Shown here piece after piece: positions 30,301-40,883 of a stretch of DNA of 64,000 nucleotides. This DNA is from Blastomussa wellsi (taxonomy: Eukaryota > Cnidaria > Anthozoa > Scleractinia > Plerogyridae). Made by a program: the position numbers and the translations under genes. Location of the stretch: the NCBI GenBank assembly GCA_947652115.1, contig OX393565.1, forward strand, positions 18,640,043-18,704,042, in the 5' to 3' direction. Position 1 is the first letter of the stretch. Every line of letters starts with the position of its first letter. The notes beneath the pieces are model-generated. The model saw only the letters and a program-made list of their open reading frames with translations, had not been told where the DNA came from and searched no databases.

Positions 30301-33251
30301 GGAGTTTGAGAAATCAGGGGTACATGTAAATTACAGTGTTTGACTAAAAGAAGGGAAACAACTTTTGGCTCAAGTTATTGACGAGAATCAAGAAAATCGA
30401 AAAAAGTAGCAGGAAGAAGCTTGGAGTATTGCGACCTCCCCCCCCTTCCCCCGTGGATGGATGCTAGTCCATCGCAGGTTGCTCCTCAGTATTCTGTCAA
30501 GTTGACCCAACAGTTTGCCAGTCCCCATATGTTATCCTCCTAGATGGAGAGAGAGTAAAAACTGTCTTGCCCAATAACAAAATTATCATGATCGAACCTG
30601 GACTGTTTGATCTAGAGTCCAGTGCACTAGTCAAAGGAAGGAGTTCTATACTAAATTAATGTACAGTGGAGCATCTCACAGAAGCATTTATTTAATAATG
30701 AAAATACAGAATTAAACAGTCTTACCGGTACATTTTATATTTAGTAATCCTGAGGGGATCGTCTGGCACAGAAGCTAGTTGCCAAGCATCAGACTGTACT
30801 GTTAGTAATTCTTTTCATACAAATCCATTCTTGTCCCCAGAGGCCACGCTCCTCTTGGTCAGCACCAAGAATCGCGCCCTCTGGCTGCTTCCAACACCAG
30901 AAGTCTGTGATTGACTGACTGATTGTCAAATCTGACAAATCTGATTAGCTGAAAACTACAGAACGAGTTTTCTGCATGTGCTCCAAATTTGGGAGCGGCC
31001 AGAGGTCTCAGTTCTTGGTGCTGGGAGGTACATCATGGAGTTATCATATAGTGGTTTGATAGGGATATCTATAGGAACGTATGCCTGAATTTGTTCAGTT
31101 ACTCCAGCCTTTTAAAGGCCATTTCCAGTCCGTACTGTGCAGTCACGTGATTTGTGTACATTTCCGTTTTGAATTCGTCAATACATTACACTTCGGTAAC
31201 TGCATACACAAAGTTTTGAGGCCGCCATTATTGGTCGTTTCGTTTGGGAGTTCTCGATGAGCTGAAACATCCGTCTGGAATATCGCCGATGTTCAGTTAC
31301 TCTTTATTATTGTTTTGCAAGGATATCGGATGTTAATAACAAAGAAAAAGGTAAGTTTTTACCCATAATTGTCATTTTGGCTTGTTTACATTCGGTCGTG
31401 TGAGACTTAATAAACACTGCAGGCGGAGATTGTGCAGTACGGACTGGAAATGGCCTTTAAACTTCGACGTTATTAAGGAAGGTGGCTGTCCAGCAGGCAC
31501 TTTACTGGTTAGCACTTTGACTTTACTGGCTGAAGAATGATTAAAAACAACACCAAGTACCTACCTTGGTGCTGGCCAAAAGGATTACAGTCTCTGGGGA
31601 TGAGAATGATGCACATCTCTTTTCAATAACATAATTCAATGTTGTACTAACTGATTTATTGAATACAAAAATAGATCCAGTGGTTTACAAAGTACAACAA
31701 GTCATTGGCAACTTACATGAGAACTGTTGGTCTGGACTTAACACAGGTGAAAGGGAATTCATGTTCTTTTGATTAGTATGAAACGCAAGAGAGTGTTTCA
31801 TTACATTTCCAAACACCCTGAGAAGAGAGTTGAAAATATGGCATGTATGAAACTTTGAGGTGTTTGGATATTGTGATAAAAATTGGCTCAGGTGTTTGAT
31901 ACAACTTCTCATTCGAAACTATGACTATTGAGAAAACAAAGAAATAAGATTGTTAAAATCTATGCCAATTAGGATCACATTTCCAAACTTCATGAATTCT
32001 AATGAGTTTGGGAAGTAATATACTAAACACGAGGGATAGTGTTTCATTGCATTTCCAAGCATGGAGTAGGAAGTTGAAAATACGATGCACAGTGGAGTAT
32101 TTTTGACGAACTTAAAGGTGTTTGGAAATGTGATGAAACCCTCTCTCAGGTGTTTGATATAACTTCTCAATCAAAACTATAACTATGGAGAAAACAAGGA
32201 AATGAAATTGTAAAAATCTATGCTAAATAAGATCACATTTCCAAACCACCGTCACAGCGCTGATTTTCTTTTAGTTACTTTAAAAGTGTAATAGTTAAAT
32301 ATGGAGAACATGACAAATATAATGTTGAATAATATAAAATGAGAGAGAGCTCAGCAAGTTTTCCTTTTTGCACATTTTGTTCACCTTTCATTCCTTTTGA
32401 TCAATTCTCTGAAATAGTAAATTAATTTATAACCTTTTTCATGGTAGGCTATCCTTTATCTTGTGCCATATTTGTGGCCATTCATTTTCAATACTTCTTC
32501 TTTCATTTGCCAGGATATGAAGCCACCTAAGTCACTTTACATTGAGGTAGGTGTGTAGGTGCAATGTAAGGCAAACAAACCAACTCTCAAAATTTCTGGT
32601 TGGCTCTCAGACTCGGAAGAAGTTGCTATATCATCCCTCAATCTCAATATCATTTTTGTTGTATTATTCCCCAAAGCCGTCAGGTTTTGATTTATGTATC
32701 CAAACAGGCCTATTTTCGGCAACTTTTGTGGAAGCTGCATTTGTTCAAAACAAGTTACTTTATGCCATGGGTATTCTTTCAGGCCAGCGGGAAAGAGTAT
32801 TCTACAAGTAACGCAGAATCACAACATGAGCCATTTTCTAACTGCTTTCCACTCAAATATTTTTTCGTCACATCCAATAATATTTTTACATGGTTCCAGT
32901 CCCCTGTGCGGCAGTGTGCCAGGAGCATGACGCAATGATCCCATTGATCATCTCTCCATACCATGTTTATAAAATAGTTTTGCAAAGTATGTTTGTGCAT
33001 TTTGGCAGGTTCGATGTCTAGAAGACTATGGAGAGTTTGAAACTGAAGATGGAACGGTTGTGTTATTGAAAAAGAACAGTCAGGTAACAGTGCAGAAATT
33101 TGTCACGTGTTCATGACAACTTTGGTCAGGTTCTGTTTGCTTTGACTAGTATAATTAGATATTCTTTCTTTTCATTCTATTACAGCATTTCCTGCCAAGA
33201 TCTCACTGTGAACATCTCATCAGACAAGGCATTCTGCAGCATATTCTATAG
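27310..33251 (+). CDS. GINS1: GINS complex subunit 1 (PSF1), 8 exons
   Basis: Exons: 27310-27384, 28479-28543, 28961-29056, 30126-30216, 31681-31746, 32514-32546, 33009-33083, 33186-33251. All phases agree; the total is 567 nt (188 aa plus stop; human GINS1 has 196 aa). The protein opens [16 protein letters not shown] and includes [89 protein letters not shown] and ends [12 protein letters not shown], clearly PSF1. GINS with MCM2-7 and CDC45 forms the CMG helicase in the nucleus. Exon 4 must use the donor GAG|gtttgt; a stronger gtaagt four bases further on would shift the frame. It lies head-to-head with ABHD12. Confidence 0.95.
27469..27656. mobile_element. MITE with TTA duplication, GINS1 intron 1
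   Basis: Ends GGGCCTGATTACATG and CATGTAATCAGACCC are inverse, flanked by TTA at 27466-27468 and 27657-27659. The interior has several copies of 'accgggctggcccgg'-type GC palindromes. Length 188 bp, no ORF. A PIF/Harbinger-like non-autonomous element is inferred from the TTA duplication. Confidence 0.8.
28607..28668 (+). repeat. tRNA-like SINE fragment
   Basis: The sequence taatggttggaatgctggac and then gggttcgaatccttgcgggc has A-box/B-box-like pieces in the right order. It is too short and diverged for a functional tRNA gene. It lies in GINS1 intron 2. Confidence 0.4.
29181..29337 (-). repeat. tRNA-derived SINE (family B), left arm of an inverted pair
   Basis: In reverse orientation it reads a tRNA-like head (taactcagttggtagagcat, ggtttgaatccc) followed by a body 'attgaagccctg...'. 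The copy at 29411-29568 is the same family in plus orientation, so the two form a long stem-loop in the GINS1 intron 3 transcript. Confidence 0.75.
29411..29568 (+). repeat. tRNA-derived SINE (family B), right arm of an inverted pair
   Basis: The head gctcaggtggtagagcatcg carries an A-box-like segment and gggttcgaatcccattgaag a B-box. The body 'ttgcttaaattggaaattca' matches the inverse of 29181-29337 with modest divergence. The conserved body after the B-box argues against a functional tRNA gene. Confidence 0.75.
29572..29976. mobile_element. MITE with TTA duplication, GINS1 intron 3
   Basis: The left end is GGCCATTCCCTGTTTTTTTG. The right end is AGGGTATGGCC, preceded by 'taaacagagaaaataa'. 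TTA lies at 29569-29571 and 29977-29979. The interior contains 'gggtcggtcggatgacacta', also found in the decayed copy near 14000. No ORF. It abuts the SINE at 29411-29568. Confidence 0.75.
30445..30651 (-). repeat. tRNA-derived SINE (family A), reverse copy
   Basis: The inverse strand gives 'agtgcactggactctagatc', 'ccaggttcgatcatgat' and then 'ttgggcaagacag', the same order as the SINE at 489. It lies in the intron between GINS1 exons 4 and 5. Confidence 0.6.
31111..31461. mobile_element. MITE with perfect ends, GINS1 intron; decayed copy at 24120-24440
   Basis: Ends TTTAAAGGCCATTTCCAGTC and GACTGGAAATGGCCTTTAAA are inverse through a further block (cgtactgtgca against tgtgcagtacg). Much of the interior (ttctcgatgagctgaaacat, tgcaaggatatcggatgtta, gtgtgagacttaataaaca) matches a diverged copy at about 24120-24440 inside an ABHD12 intron. 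No ORF. Confidence 0.75.
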
Positions 33252-33656
33252 AGCAGTAGACATCTCTCATCATTGTGAAAAATTCTCATTTCAAACATAA
33301 TTTATAATACTCATACATGTACATAAAAATTGCCATGTTCTGAGGCATTTATTCTAGGGTTCCCAACACGAGAAATTCCGAAAGTTCACAACCAACTTAC
33401 AGGGGGTGACAACTCTTTTTGAAAAGTTCTCTGTGTAAATGAATTCAAAGTAGTTCCGAATATTTGGAATATTGTCAAGTAGTTTTGGAGGCCTTCTCAA
33501 AATTGCCCAAATTTTAACTACGTACATTACTGCAAGTTTACCAAAAATTTCTTGTGCCTGCAGATTCCACTGGGAGAGGGGGGCAGCTCTAACAAAACAC
33601 TGTTTGAGCAGTGTGCAAATAAAAGTCCTCCTGAAAATCTGGAATATTGTCCCGTT
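33252..33656. other. 3' flank of GINS1, nothing recognised
   Basis: Sequence between the GINS1 stop and the Ngaro-like element. It presumably includes the GINS1 3' UTR (first AT-rich 'aatttataat' near 33299). No gene or clear repeat seen. Confidence 0.4.
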
Positions 33657-33661
33657 AAAAC

Positions 33662-33778
33662 TTGAAGCCAATTGAAGTATTGGAGGGTAGGTGCCGTAAA
33701 GGTAGCGACAGAGGAGAGCAGCAATCTCCTCAGCAGCAAGGAGGTCACCATGGCAACCGAGCCACAGCCCACCTCCAA
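33662..33778 (-). repeat. Split repeat B2 (terminal)
   Basis: It is nearly identical to 34004-34118: about 115 bases starting gaagccaattgaagtattgg and diverging after cccacctcc. Confidence 0.85.
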
Positions 33779-33856
33779 GGCACCTGTCAACACAACACTG
33801 AAACAACCAGTGTGTGGAATGAATACTTACCAAGACTGTGGGAGGGAGGGAGGGCA

Positions 33857-33998
33857 ACAAAACGAGCAAGCTGGCAGGCAATGAAGCAAAGCACATGGCA
33901 GTGCCCCTGCAAACCTCCCTGGAACCCCCCACATAATATTAATGCAGCCACTGCATTGGCCTAGTTTTAACCTTGCCTAAATTCCATTTAGCCTCATT
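33857..33998 (-). repeat. Split repeat A2
   Basis: It is nearly identical to 38503-38644. The only obvious change is 'ataatattaatgc' here against 'ataatttaaatgc' there. Confidence 0.85.
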
Positions 33999-34292
33999 TA
34001 AAACTTGAAGCCAATTGAAGTATTGGAGGGTAGGTGCTGTAAAGGTAGCGACAGAGGAGAGCAGCAATCTTCTCAGCAGCAAGGAGGTCACCATGGCAAC
34101 CGAGCCACAGCCCACCTCCCAAGGTATCCTCCAAGCGAGCAAGTGCTTGGAGAAAGGAGGGCCTGTGGCCAGGAGGCCATGGGACCTACCTGTTCCCAAA
34201 CATACCCCAAGCACCAGTACCCAGCAACCCAATGCCACACAGGGTTGAGCGCAGGCTAACGATAAGCAATGCAAACTCACCAACCGCCATAG

Positions 34293-35333
34293 TCAGTGCG
34301 ACAGGAGAGAAGTTACTTGTGCAAGATACTCTGCAGGCGTCCTAATGTAAAGCTTGTATGCATCACTATTCCAACGCCCCATGGCTTGAATAAGGTGATC
34401 CGCGACACCCATCCGTGCAGCAACTGTGGCAGCACCAATCCTAAAGCTGTGACTGGAAAATGACCCTTGGATACCCGCAGCTGCAAAAATATCTTTTAGC
34501 CAACGGGTCAAAAGAGCGCGAGAAAGAGGCTGACCATTTGCGAGCAGAAACAAAGGACCGGGAGACTGGCCACGTTGTGAAAGGTAGTCCACGATAGCAG
34601 ATAAGGCACAAAGTGGAGGATGACCCAAGCCAATGTAGAGGCAGCAGCCCTTTCGAAAAGGGTCAGTCTTGGAAGCCTTGATGTTGAGTTGTAAGCAGGA
34701 TGGCATTTCATGAGAATCAACAGAAATGTCACTGACAGTTAAGTGAATGAGAGGGTTGAAGGCTGACAAGGACGGAACAGTAAATTCAGAAGAGCACAGA
34801 AACCCAAAGTAAGCCAGGGTGGAGGCGGCCCAAAACATAACATGATCCTGGTTGGTGAGGGACAATGACTTGTGAATAATCAGCATATGGTGGTCAGTGA
34901 TAGGCAAACGACAAGAGCCAGAGGGTCCTTGAGTCCTCTTTATACCTCGCATGACACGTTGCAACTGAAGGCAGCCAGAAAGAGGGTCGGGAAATCCAAG
35001 GTCTATGTGCATGGAACGAACTGCCGACAAATATATCTTGATGGAGGAAGAGCTGAGCGAGGAGGAAAGATGGGTTGCAAACAAGCAAAGAGTCCACTCA
35101 TTAGCTGGGCACGGAGAGCCATTTGCATGGAGACGACCAGACTGAGCACAAAAGTTTAGAAAACGCAGTTGAGCAGATTTGTAAGTTCGGTGCATGGAAG
35201 GGGCCAATCCTTGTGACATCAGAGTGAAGCAATCCTTCTCTAGGGATGAAAGATTAATGTTTCCCAAAGTTGAGGAAGGATAACTGCAGGATGACGGCCG
35301 GCATGGGGGGCCAATCGACGAAAGGTCTGCCAA
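34293..35333 (-). CDS. Ngaro/DIRS-like tyrosine recombinase, catalytic Arg replaced
   Basis: An open frame of about 346 codons with a SAM-like N-terminal part (LAPSMHRTYKSAQLRFLNFC) and a catalytic part. The C-terminal boxes are present: H-x-x-R in SSHSFRIGAATVAARMG, then GRWNSDAYKLYIR with the nucleophilic Tyr. Where this group usually has a GFLR-xSE box, the sequence reads GFLCSSEFT (codon TGC), so the first catalytic arginine is Cys. It overlaps the RNase H frame by about 94 bases in a different frame, as is common in this order. The first listed codon is TTG; the true start may lie within the overlap. Family role: integration of circular DNA by recombination instead of a DDE integrase. 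Confidence 0.88.
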   Translation of the reverse strand: MADLSSIGPPCRPSSCSYPSSTLGNINLSSLEKDCFTLMSQGLAPSMHRTYKSAQLRFLNFCAQSGRLHANGSPCPANEWTLCLFATHLSSSLSSSSIKIYLSAVRSMHIDLGFPDPLSGCLQLQRVMRGIKRTQGPSGSCRLPITDHHMLIIHKSLSLTNQDHVMFWAASTLAYFGFLCSSEFTVPSLSAFNPLIHLTVSDISVDSHEMPSCLQLNIKASKTDPFRKGCCLYIGLGHPPLCALSAIVDYLSQRGQSPGPLFLLANGQPLSRALLTRWLKDIFAAAGIQGSFSSHSFRIGAATVAARMGVADHLIQAMGRWNSDAYKLYIRTPAEYLAQVTSLLSH

Positions 35334-36857
35334 TGAAAACGAGATAAGGCATCAGGGACTTTGTTATCAGAACCAGCGATGTGCTGAGAGGAGAATATGA
35401 AATTATGTTTGGCAGCTGCCATCAGAAGCAGACGCAAGAGATGCATAACGTCAGGAGCCCTAGAGGTACGAGAATTTAGAATGAACACCACAGATTCATT
35501 GTCACAATGGAACACCACCACTTGTCGAAACCAGGATGAACCCCAGACATGAGCTGAAACGACTATGGGGAAAAGTTCCTTATACTCAATAGACGAGGAT
35601 TGAAGCACAGGGGGCATTCACCAAATAACCAGTGTGAGCCGAAAATTGCACCAAACCCTAGGGATCCAGAAGCGTCACTGGACATCTCCAGCGTTACAGG
35701 AGGAGAGAGGCCGGGATAAACCCAGAAGCAAACGCCATTCCAAGAAGCCAAGTATTGAAGCCACCAGCGAAGATCTTTCTTAAATTCTGAGCTGATACGA
35801 ATTGGGTGATCATCTCTGCGGAAATTGCGGAGCAGGTCTATCATGCGGCGAATGAAGGCACGGCCAGGCCAAACCACCTTAGCTGCATGGTGAAGATGGC
35901 CAATAAGTGATTGAAGCTGTCGTTTAGTACACCAACGATAAGACGACCATTGATGTAGCAATTCAAGGAGAGATGTCAGTTTGTCCTCAGGCAAACGAGC
36001 AAGCTGGTTCTCAGAATCTAGTTCGATGCCAAGGGTAACCATGCAAGTGGTAGGACCAACTTTCTTGAATGGGTGAAGAGGTAAGCCAAGTGCTGCACAA
36101 ACTGAGGAAGCAATAGACAAGTTTTGTCCACACTGTGGAGAGTTGGGCGGGCCAGCCGTGATGTAATCGTCTAAGTAATGCAAAAGATCAGGTATGCGGT
36201 AATTGTTCAGAAGGATCCACTCAACAAGCTCGGCCACAGAGTTGAAGATATGAGGTGCCGACCTCAGACCAAACGGGAGGGCTAGGTCCACGTAATACAT
36301 CGACCTCCATTTCATTCCAAGAAGGAACCTCTGGGTGGGGTGAACAGCAATATTACGGTATGCCGACTCTACATCAAACTTGGCCATGAGAGCACCACGT
36401 CCAAACTTGTACACCATCTTGACAATGTCATCAACACGGATGTATTGCAGAGGGTAATCATTGGGATTGATTCCTTCATTAACACTGAACCCAAGAGGGG
36501 ATGACATGTCCAGAATGAGATGCCATTTGTTGGGTTGGCCCTTCTTAGGAATGACGCCAAAACTGTTTATGTGCAAATTGGGAATAGGAGAGGAAGGAAA
36601 AGGACCAGCAACCCTGCCTAGAGCAACTTCGTTTGATAAATAAGCAGCAATGATTTCTGGGTGTTGGTAAGCAGAAGCTTTGTTCTTTTTCGCAGATCGT
36701 AAAGAAGTCCCAGGGTTGAAGCCTAAATGGAAGCCCTCTGCAAGACCCCGGAGGACCTCGGACACCAGGGCCTGGTTTGGGTGGTGTTGGAGCTCAAGGG
36801 CAAACTTGGTAGCATTAAGAGGGGAAACCTGTGACACCGCAGGAAAGCTTCCAGGAA
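35240..36857 (-). pseudogene. Ngaro/DIRS-like reverse transcriptase and RNase H, frameshifted
   Basis: RT motifs include GRGALMAKFDVESAYRN, ALPFGLRSAPHIFNS and the YLDD box in LLHYLDDYITAG. RNase H begins MSSDASGSLGFGAIFG. At about 35610-35616 the frame is lost: the upstream frame ends at 35563 while RNase H continues in the neighbouring frame (SSIEYKELFPIVVSAHVWG, FHCDNESVVF) to 35240. This fits a one-base indel in a C-run. At 36857 a strong acceptor (ctctttctcttgcag) precedes LPGSFPAVSQ-like sequence. The upstream hydrophobic read-through to 37005 is therefore probably intron, and gag may be spliced to RT. Confidence 0.85.
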
Positions 36858-37205
36858 CTGCAAGAGAAAGAGAAAAACAAAAAGGGGGGGATGCAACTTT
36901 AATGAGCTTACCGAGACAATACAACAGTAACACCAGCAGGAACATGCAGGAATAGAAACAACACCTGCATAAAACATGCAAGGATAGACACTCTAAACTC
37001 AACAAAAACCTTAGTCACAACAACAAGTAACAACAACGAAATGATAAATAAAATCAATCGTCAACAAAAGTCAATCTGTGAAAAGTTATAACGATGCGGC
37101 TAACGATGCCCCGAAGAGCAATGGATCAATAAAAGATGAAATTAAACGCACAACAGGGGCAGAAAATGCATAAAAAACACGTAAATGCAAAGTTAGCAGA
37201 TGTTC

Positions 37206-38402
37206 TTAACTACGTTTTCGTCGCTTGGATGTCTCAGGGCTTGGGGATCTGGGTGCTGGCTTCTTCTTGCGCTGGTAGCACTCCGAAGCTCGATGGGTGG
37301 ATGAACAAACCGAGCAGCGATGCGCGAAGCGGCAAACACTTGAGGGAGCCACACAAAACCCGTTGTTCCACGATTTGCAGATAACTGCAGACGAACTACC
37401 GCTTGGCTCGTTGAAGGACCGCCGGACGCTAGAACCCGCCGCGTAAAAATTGAACAGCTGCACGTTAATATTAGACCAATCTGTAAGGTTAGCAGCAGCG
37501 GCATGTTCACGAAAGGCTCTGTCGTATGTCAACCAGGCGTTGCCTTGAAATTGGCGGTAAGTACAAAGTATCAAGAGTTTATACAGAGTCAAGTCGCGCC
37601 ACCTTGAGGGATAATGAGAGGCTAAAATCAGGGAAAAGATGGAAAAGGCTTCCGACCATGCAGTGATATCCACAATTTTTGCCTTCAATCGCTTGTTAGT
37701 TGAGGTGAGGACGATTCGACCATCAAAGAGAAGCTGAGGTTCCGACTCCGCATCCTTTAAATTGTCCGAGAGCAATTCAGCGAGATCGACAAACTTTCCC
37801 GAGACGATTTGCGAGGCCAACTTGTAAGGAACAGGCAAGAAGCCAGGCCCGACAATGAACGGTTGTTGAAAGGAAGGTGTTAAGGATGAGCCAAGGGATG
37901 TTAAATTGGCGGCAAAGGATGTTGAGGATATCGGTGCTGACAACGGAGATGAGCTTAAACTTAAGGGGAAATTGAGCGACGAAACGGTTGGCAATGCAAA
38001 AGTGTTAACAAAGGAAGGAACAACATTTCGCCTACCTATGCTCGGAGCCTGCACTGAAGCTGGTAATTGAGCGCTGGAGACAACCGCTTGCGAGTTGGAA
38101 ATCGGCAAGGACAAACAGGAAGTGACCGTATGCAAGGCCGCCGGTTGAGACGAAACCATGGGCTGATTTACATTTGGCGTGGCAAGAAGCGGGCGAAGTG
38201 CATTGACAATGGAAGCGGTTAAGGTCTCCACGGATAAACCAGGGCCAGATGATGAACCAAGTGAAACGTGCGAGAGGAATTCCGAACCAGAACTCGAAGC
38301 GGAGAGTGTGACGGGCGGGAAATCCACATTTGCGTTCGTCTGGTCGGAGGACAAATCCATAGCAGAGCTCAAACTGTTGTTCGTGGTCCGTTTCGGTGGC
38401 AT
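37206..38402 (-). CDS. Ngaro/DIRS-like gag protein
   Basis: The start is taken at the ATG at 38402 (MPPKRTTNNSLSSAMDLSSD) rather than further upstream, because the upstream codons run through terminal repeat A1. The protein has a Ser-rich N-terminus and a central conserved block (VDLAELLSDNLKDAESEP, LTYDRAFREHAAA). It ends with a Cys/His cluster (CKSWNNGFC, CRFAHRCSVCSSTHRASEC) and a basic tail (KRRKRS). This matches the ORF1 products of DIRS/Ngaro elements in marine invertebrates by pattern. Confidence 0.75.
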   Translation of the reverse strand: MPPKRTTNNSLSSAMDLSSDQTNANVDFPPVTLSASSSGSEFLSHVSLGSSSGPGLSVETLTASIVNALRPLLATPNVNQPMVSSQPAALHTVTSCLSLPISNSQAVVSSAQLPASVQAPSIGRRNVVPSFVNTFALPTVSSLNFPLSLSSSPLSAPISSTSFAANLTSLGSSLTPSFQQPFIVGPGFLPVPYKLASQIVSGKFVDLAELLSDNLKDAESEPQLLFDGRIVLTSTNKRLKAKIVDITAWSEAFSIFSLILASHYPSRWRDLTLYKLLILCTYRQFQGNAWLTYDRAFREHAAAANLTDWSNINVQLFNFYAAGSSVRRSFNEPSGSSSAVICKSWNNGFCVAPSSVCRFAHRCSVCSSTHRASECYQRKKKPAPRSPSPETSKRRKRS

Positions 38403-38502
38403 ATGAAGCGAAGAAAAAAAACGTGCAAACACTTCCACGAATGCCAAGCAGCAAATGCAAACACTTTCAACCGACAATATCGCAAAAAAGGCGAGCAACG
38501 AG

Positions 38503-38644
38503 CAACAAAACGAGCAAGCTGGCAGGCAATGAAGCAAAGCACATGGCAGTGCCCCTGCAAACCTCCCTGGAACCCCCCACATAATTTAAATGCAGCCACT
38601 GCATTGGCCTAGTTTTAACCTTGCCTAAATTCCATTTAGCCTCA
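38503..38644 (-). repeat. Split repeat A1 (5' end of the Ngaro-like element)
   Basis: It is the partner of 33857-33998; the two copies align over about 142 bases. The element edge is near 38645, after 'tagcctcat'. Confidence 0.85.
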
Positions 38645-38645
38645 T

Positions 38646-40029
38646 AAATTTTAACTTCATTACTTCATGTTTCCTGGAAAATTTTAAGTCTCTCGATTCC
38701 CAGCAAAATCTTCAGATTCTTGGAAGAATTTTGTATTTCTCCCGAAACAGGCCTTCTTAGAGTTGACATCCCCCGTAGATTCCTGACAAAATCTTATTCC
38801 GTAAGAATTTTGCTTCTCTCCCAAAGCAGGCCTTCTTAGAGTTGACACTCCCAATCAACTTGTACGACTTGTGCATTAGTTGCTTAGTTTGGTGCAGTCT
38901 TGTTTTAAGTTCAAAATATGGCAATTACTGGTAATAATATTAAATATTTATCATTGCATAAGCAGGCAATAGACATTGGTCTTACCAGATCATCAGATGT
39001 TTTCTATTAATTTGTTAGGTCAGGTGGCCAATCTTAACCCTTTAGTCTTTTCTCGTAAATTAAAAAATATAAATCGGATATCCATGTATGATACACCATT
39101 TGAAAGGTCTTGATTAGAAAATTTCATAAAACACATTAACAAATGAAAAGAAAGTGAGAGCTTTGAAAGAAGTGAGTCAAAATGTTAAAAAGAAAAGGGT
39201 AAAAACATTGTCTATCACTGTATATATTAGGTATACCCCTAAACTATATGTTAATTTGCAGCTTTCAGTCCAGTGATTAATTTAAGATATGTTGCATACC
39301 ACATACCGGTTTGTATCAAACAAAAAAGTTTCAAAAGTTACAGGGGTGGTCAATCAAGTCACAAATAGGGGGAGGTGCAATTTTATGCTTTCAAAATGCA
39401 GCGTCACTCCACAGTAATATGCAGTCCCTGCTATAACATTAAATTTATGGAAATTGAACCATGGCATAACAAAAGCCTTATAATTAATGCATGTTCCTAA
39501 TCCCTGGAAAATCACAGTATTGCACATAATTTCTGGCTGACCTCTGGTTTTATTCTTGAATCAAAGTCCTTAAAGTTTTCAATGAGTCTTTAAAGAAAAA
39601 CTCTTCAAATTTGAAAAAGCACTGTATTTTTTTAACATGCTTTACTATTTTTGGAGAGTAATGATTATTTTCAATGACCAGCGATAGGGTAGTGAATGCA
39701 ATATAGAAATATTAATTTTTATTTGTGTGAAGTGTTTATTTAGCACAAGAGAGTAGATATTGCCTGTATTTTTGGGATTCAAAACCCTTTTTTTAGGATG
39801 ATTGGCAGGTATCTTTGACTTAAAATAAAATAATTTACAAGTACTTGATCTCCAATTGTTATGTTCTTGAAAAGCCCTTGTATATTGTTCAGTGAAAACT
39901 GGTCATAGAAAAATTAGCATGTCAATGTGTCCAAGCTTTTTTGTCTTCACAAGGCAAAAAGATCAAATATATTTTTTTTTAAATCACACTCTCCCTACTT
40001 AATTTTACCATTTGTATTCAGTGAGGTAA
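38646..40029. other. Intergenic, nothing coding recognised
   Basis: AT-rich sequence. A short block with 'cccgaaacaggccttcttagagttgaca' is repeated within about 100 bases (38740-38770 and 38818-38848). No gene or complete element seen. Confidence 0.4.
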
Positions 40030-40031
40030 TT

Positions 40032-40461
40032 GTTGCTAGAGGGGGGCGTAAGGGGGTCCGAAAACCTCAAAACCGCACAGAAGTATGCCAAAAAACCGCA
40101 AACCCGAATACCGAAACCGCACGTACGTGGAGGCCACAATATGAATGCTGATGTCAGCAAGACTTGTGATATATTCTGATAACATTGTGCATTAATATTT
40201 TAAAACATACCATCATAACGCCAACAGTATATTGTACTACACTATTATACTCTGTTTACTGCTAACCAAATGCCGACCGTTCTAAAGAGTGTTATCACCG
40301 CAGACACTTTTCACCAAAAACCGCGACTTAAAGGTTGTAATAACTGCAAACCGCTTTGTGTTTTAAAACTGCAATACCGCGAGTTACAATAAAAATTACT
40401 GCAAAACCGCATCACCACAAACCCCTCTTGCCCCACCCCTCATGCCCCCCTCTTGCTACAA
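40032..40461. mobile_element. MITE with G-rich inverted ends
   Basis: The left end TTGCTAGAGGGGGGCGTAAG and right end CATGCCCCCCTCTTGCTACA are approximately inverse (about 26 bp). The interior carries repeated 'aaaaccgca' motifs. No ORF with recognisable content. Confidence 0.6.
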
Positions 40462-40690
40462 TGTCAGAAACTGGATAATTCGCCATTCTGATCAATGTTT
40501 ATCATTTTTATGGAACGAATTTGCAGATGGGCATTATGCAAAAGAAAGCAAACATTTTCAATATTGTGTGTTTTCACAGTAGTCCAATATCCAAATATGA
40601 TTTTAGTGCACTTGTTTGGCAATGTTTCATCAATATTGTAAATAACAGTAATTTCATAAAGCAATTAGTGATCTTACTGCAGTCCAATAT

Positions 40691-40873
40691 TTAGGTGGTG
40701 GAGAAAACACTGACCCCCAGTCCATGGACTACCCTACCCCTAAAAACTCTACTAGGGTAGTCCATTTAAAAATGAACTGAAATTTTTTAAGAGTTTTAGG
40801 ATTAGGGTAGTCAATTTGGGTAGTCCATCTGGGTAGTCCATGAACTGGGGGTCAGTGTTATGTCCACCGCCCA
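40691..40873. mobile_element. Palindromic MITE 'ggtagtcca' type
   Basis: Ends GGTGGAGAAAACACTGACCC and GGGTCAGTGTTATGTCCACC are inverse with few mismatches. Inner 'gggtagtcca' and 'tggactaccc' repeats make it nearly palindromic. The flanks share ccaatattt (about 40684-40692 and 40875-40883), an 8-9 bp duplication pointing to a hAT- or Mutator-type mobiliser. Confidence 0.7.
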
Positions 40874-40883
40874 ATATTTGAAA

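Larger units (their letters stand above)
33657..38645 (-). mobile_element. Ngaro/DIRS-like tyrosine-recombinase retrotransposon with split direct repeats
   Basis: Minus-strand order: gag-like ORF, reverse transcriptase/RNase H, tyrosine recombinase. Terminal blocks repeat directly: block A at 38503-38644 and 33857-33998 (acgagcaagctggcaggcaa ... ttccatttagcctcat), block B at 34004-34118 and 33662-33778 (gaagccaattgaagtattgg ... ccacagcccacctcc). On the minus strand the order is A1, ORFs, B1, A2, B2, the split-direct-repeat plan known for Ngaro elements, which lack LTR/integrase ends. Coding damage in RNase H and recombinase suggests it is no longer autonomous. Confidence 0.88.

Noticed and set aside
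33354..34283. Minus- and plus-strand open frames of 60-190 codons
   Set aside because: They lie in the terminal repeats of the Ngaro-like element and are duplicated with those repeats; no domain is recognisable.
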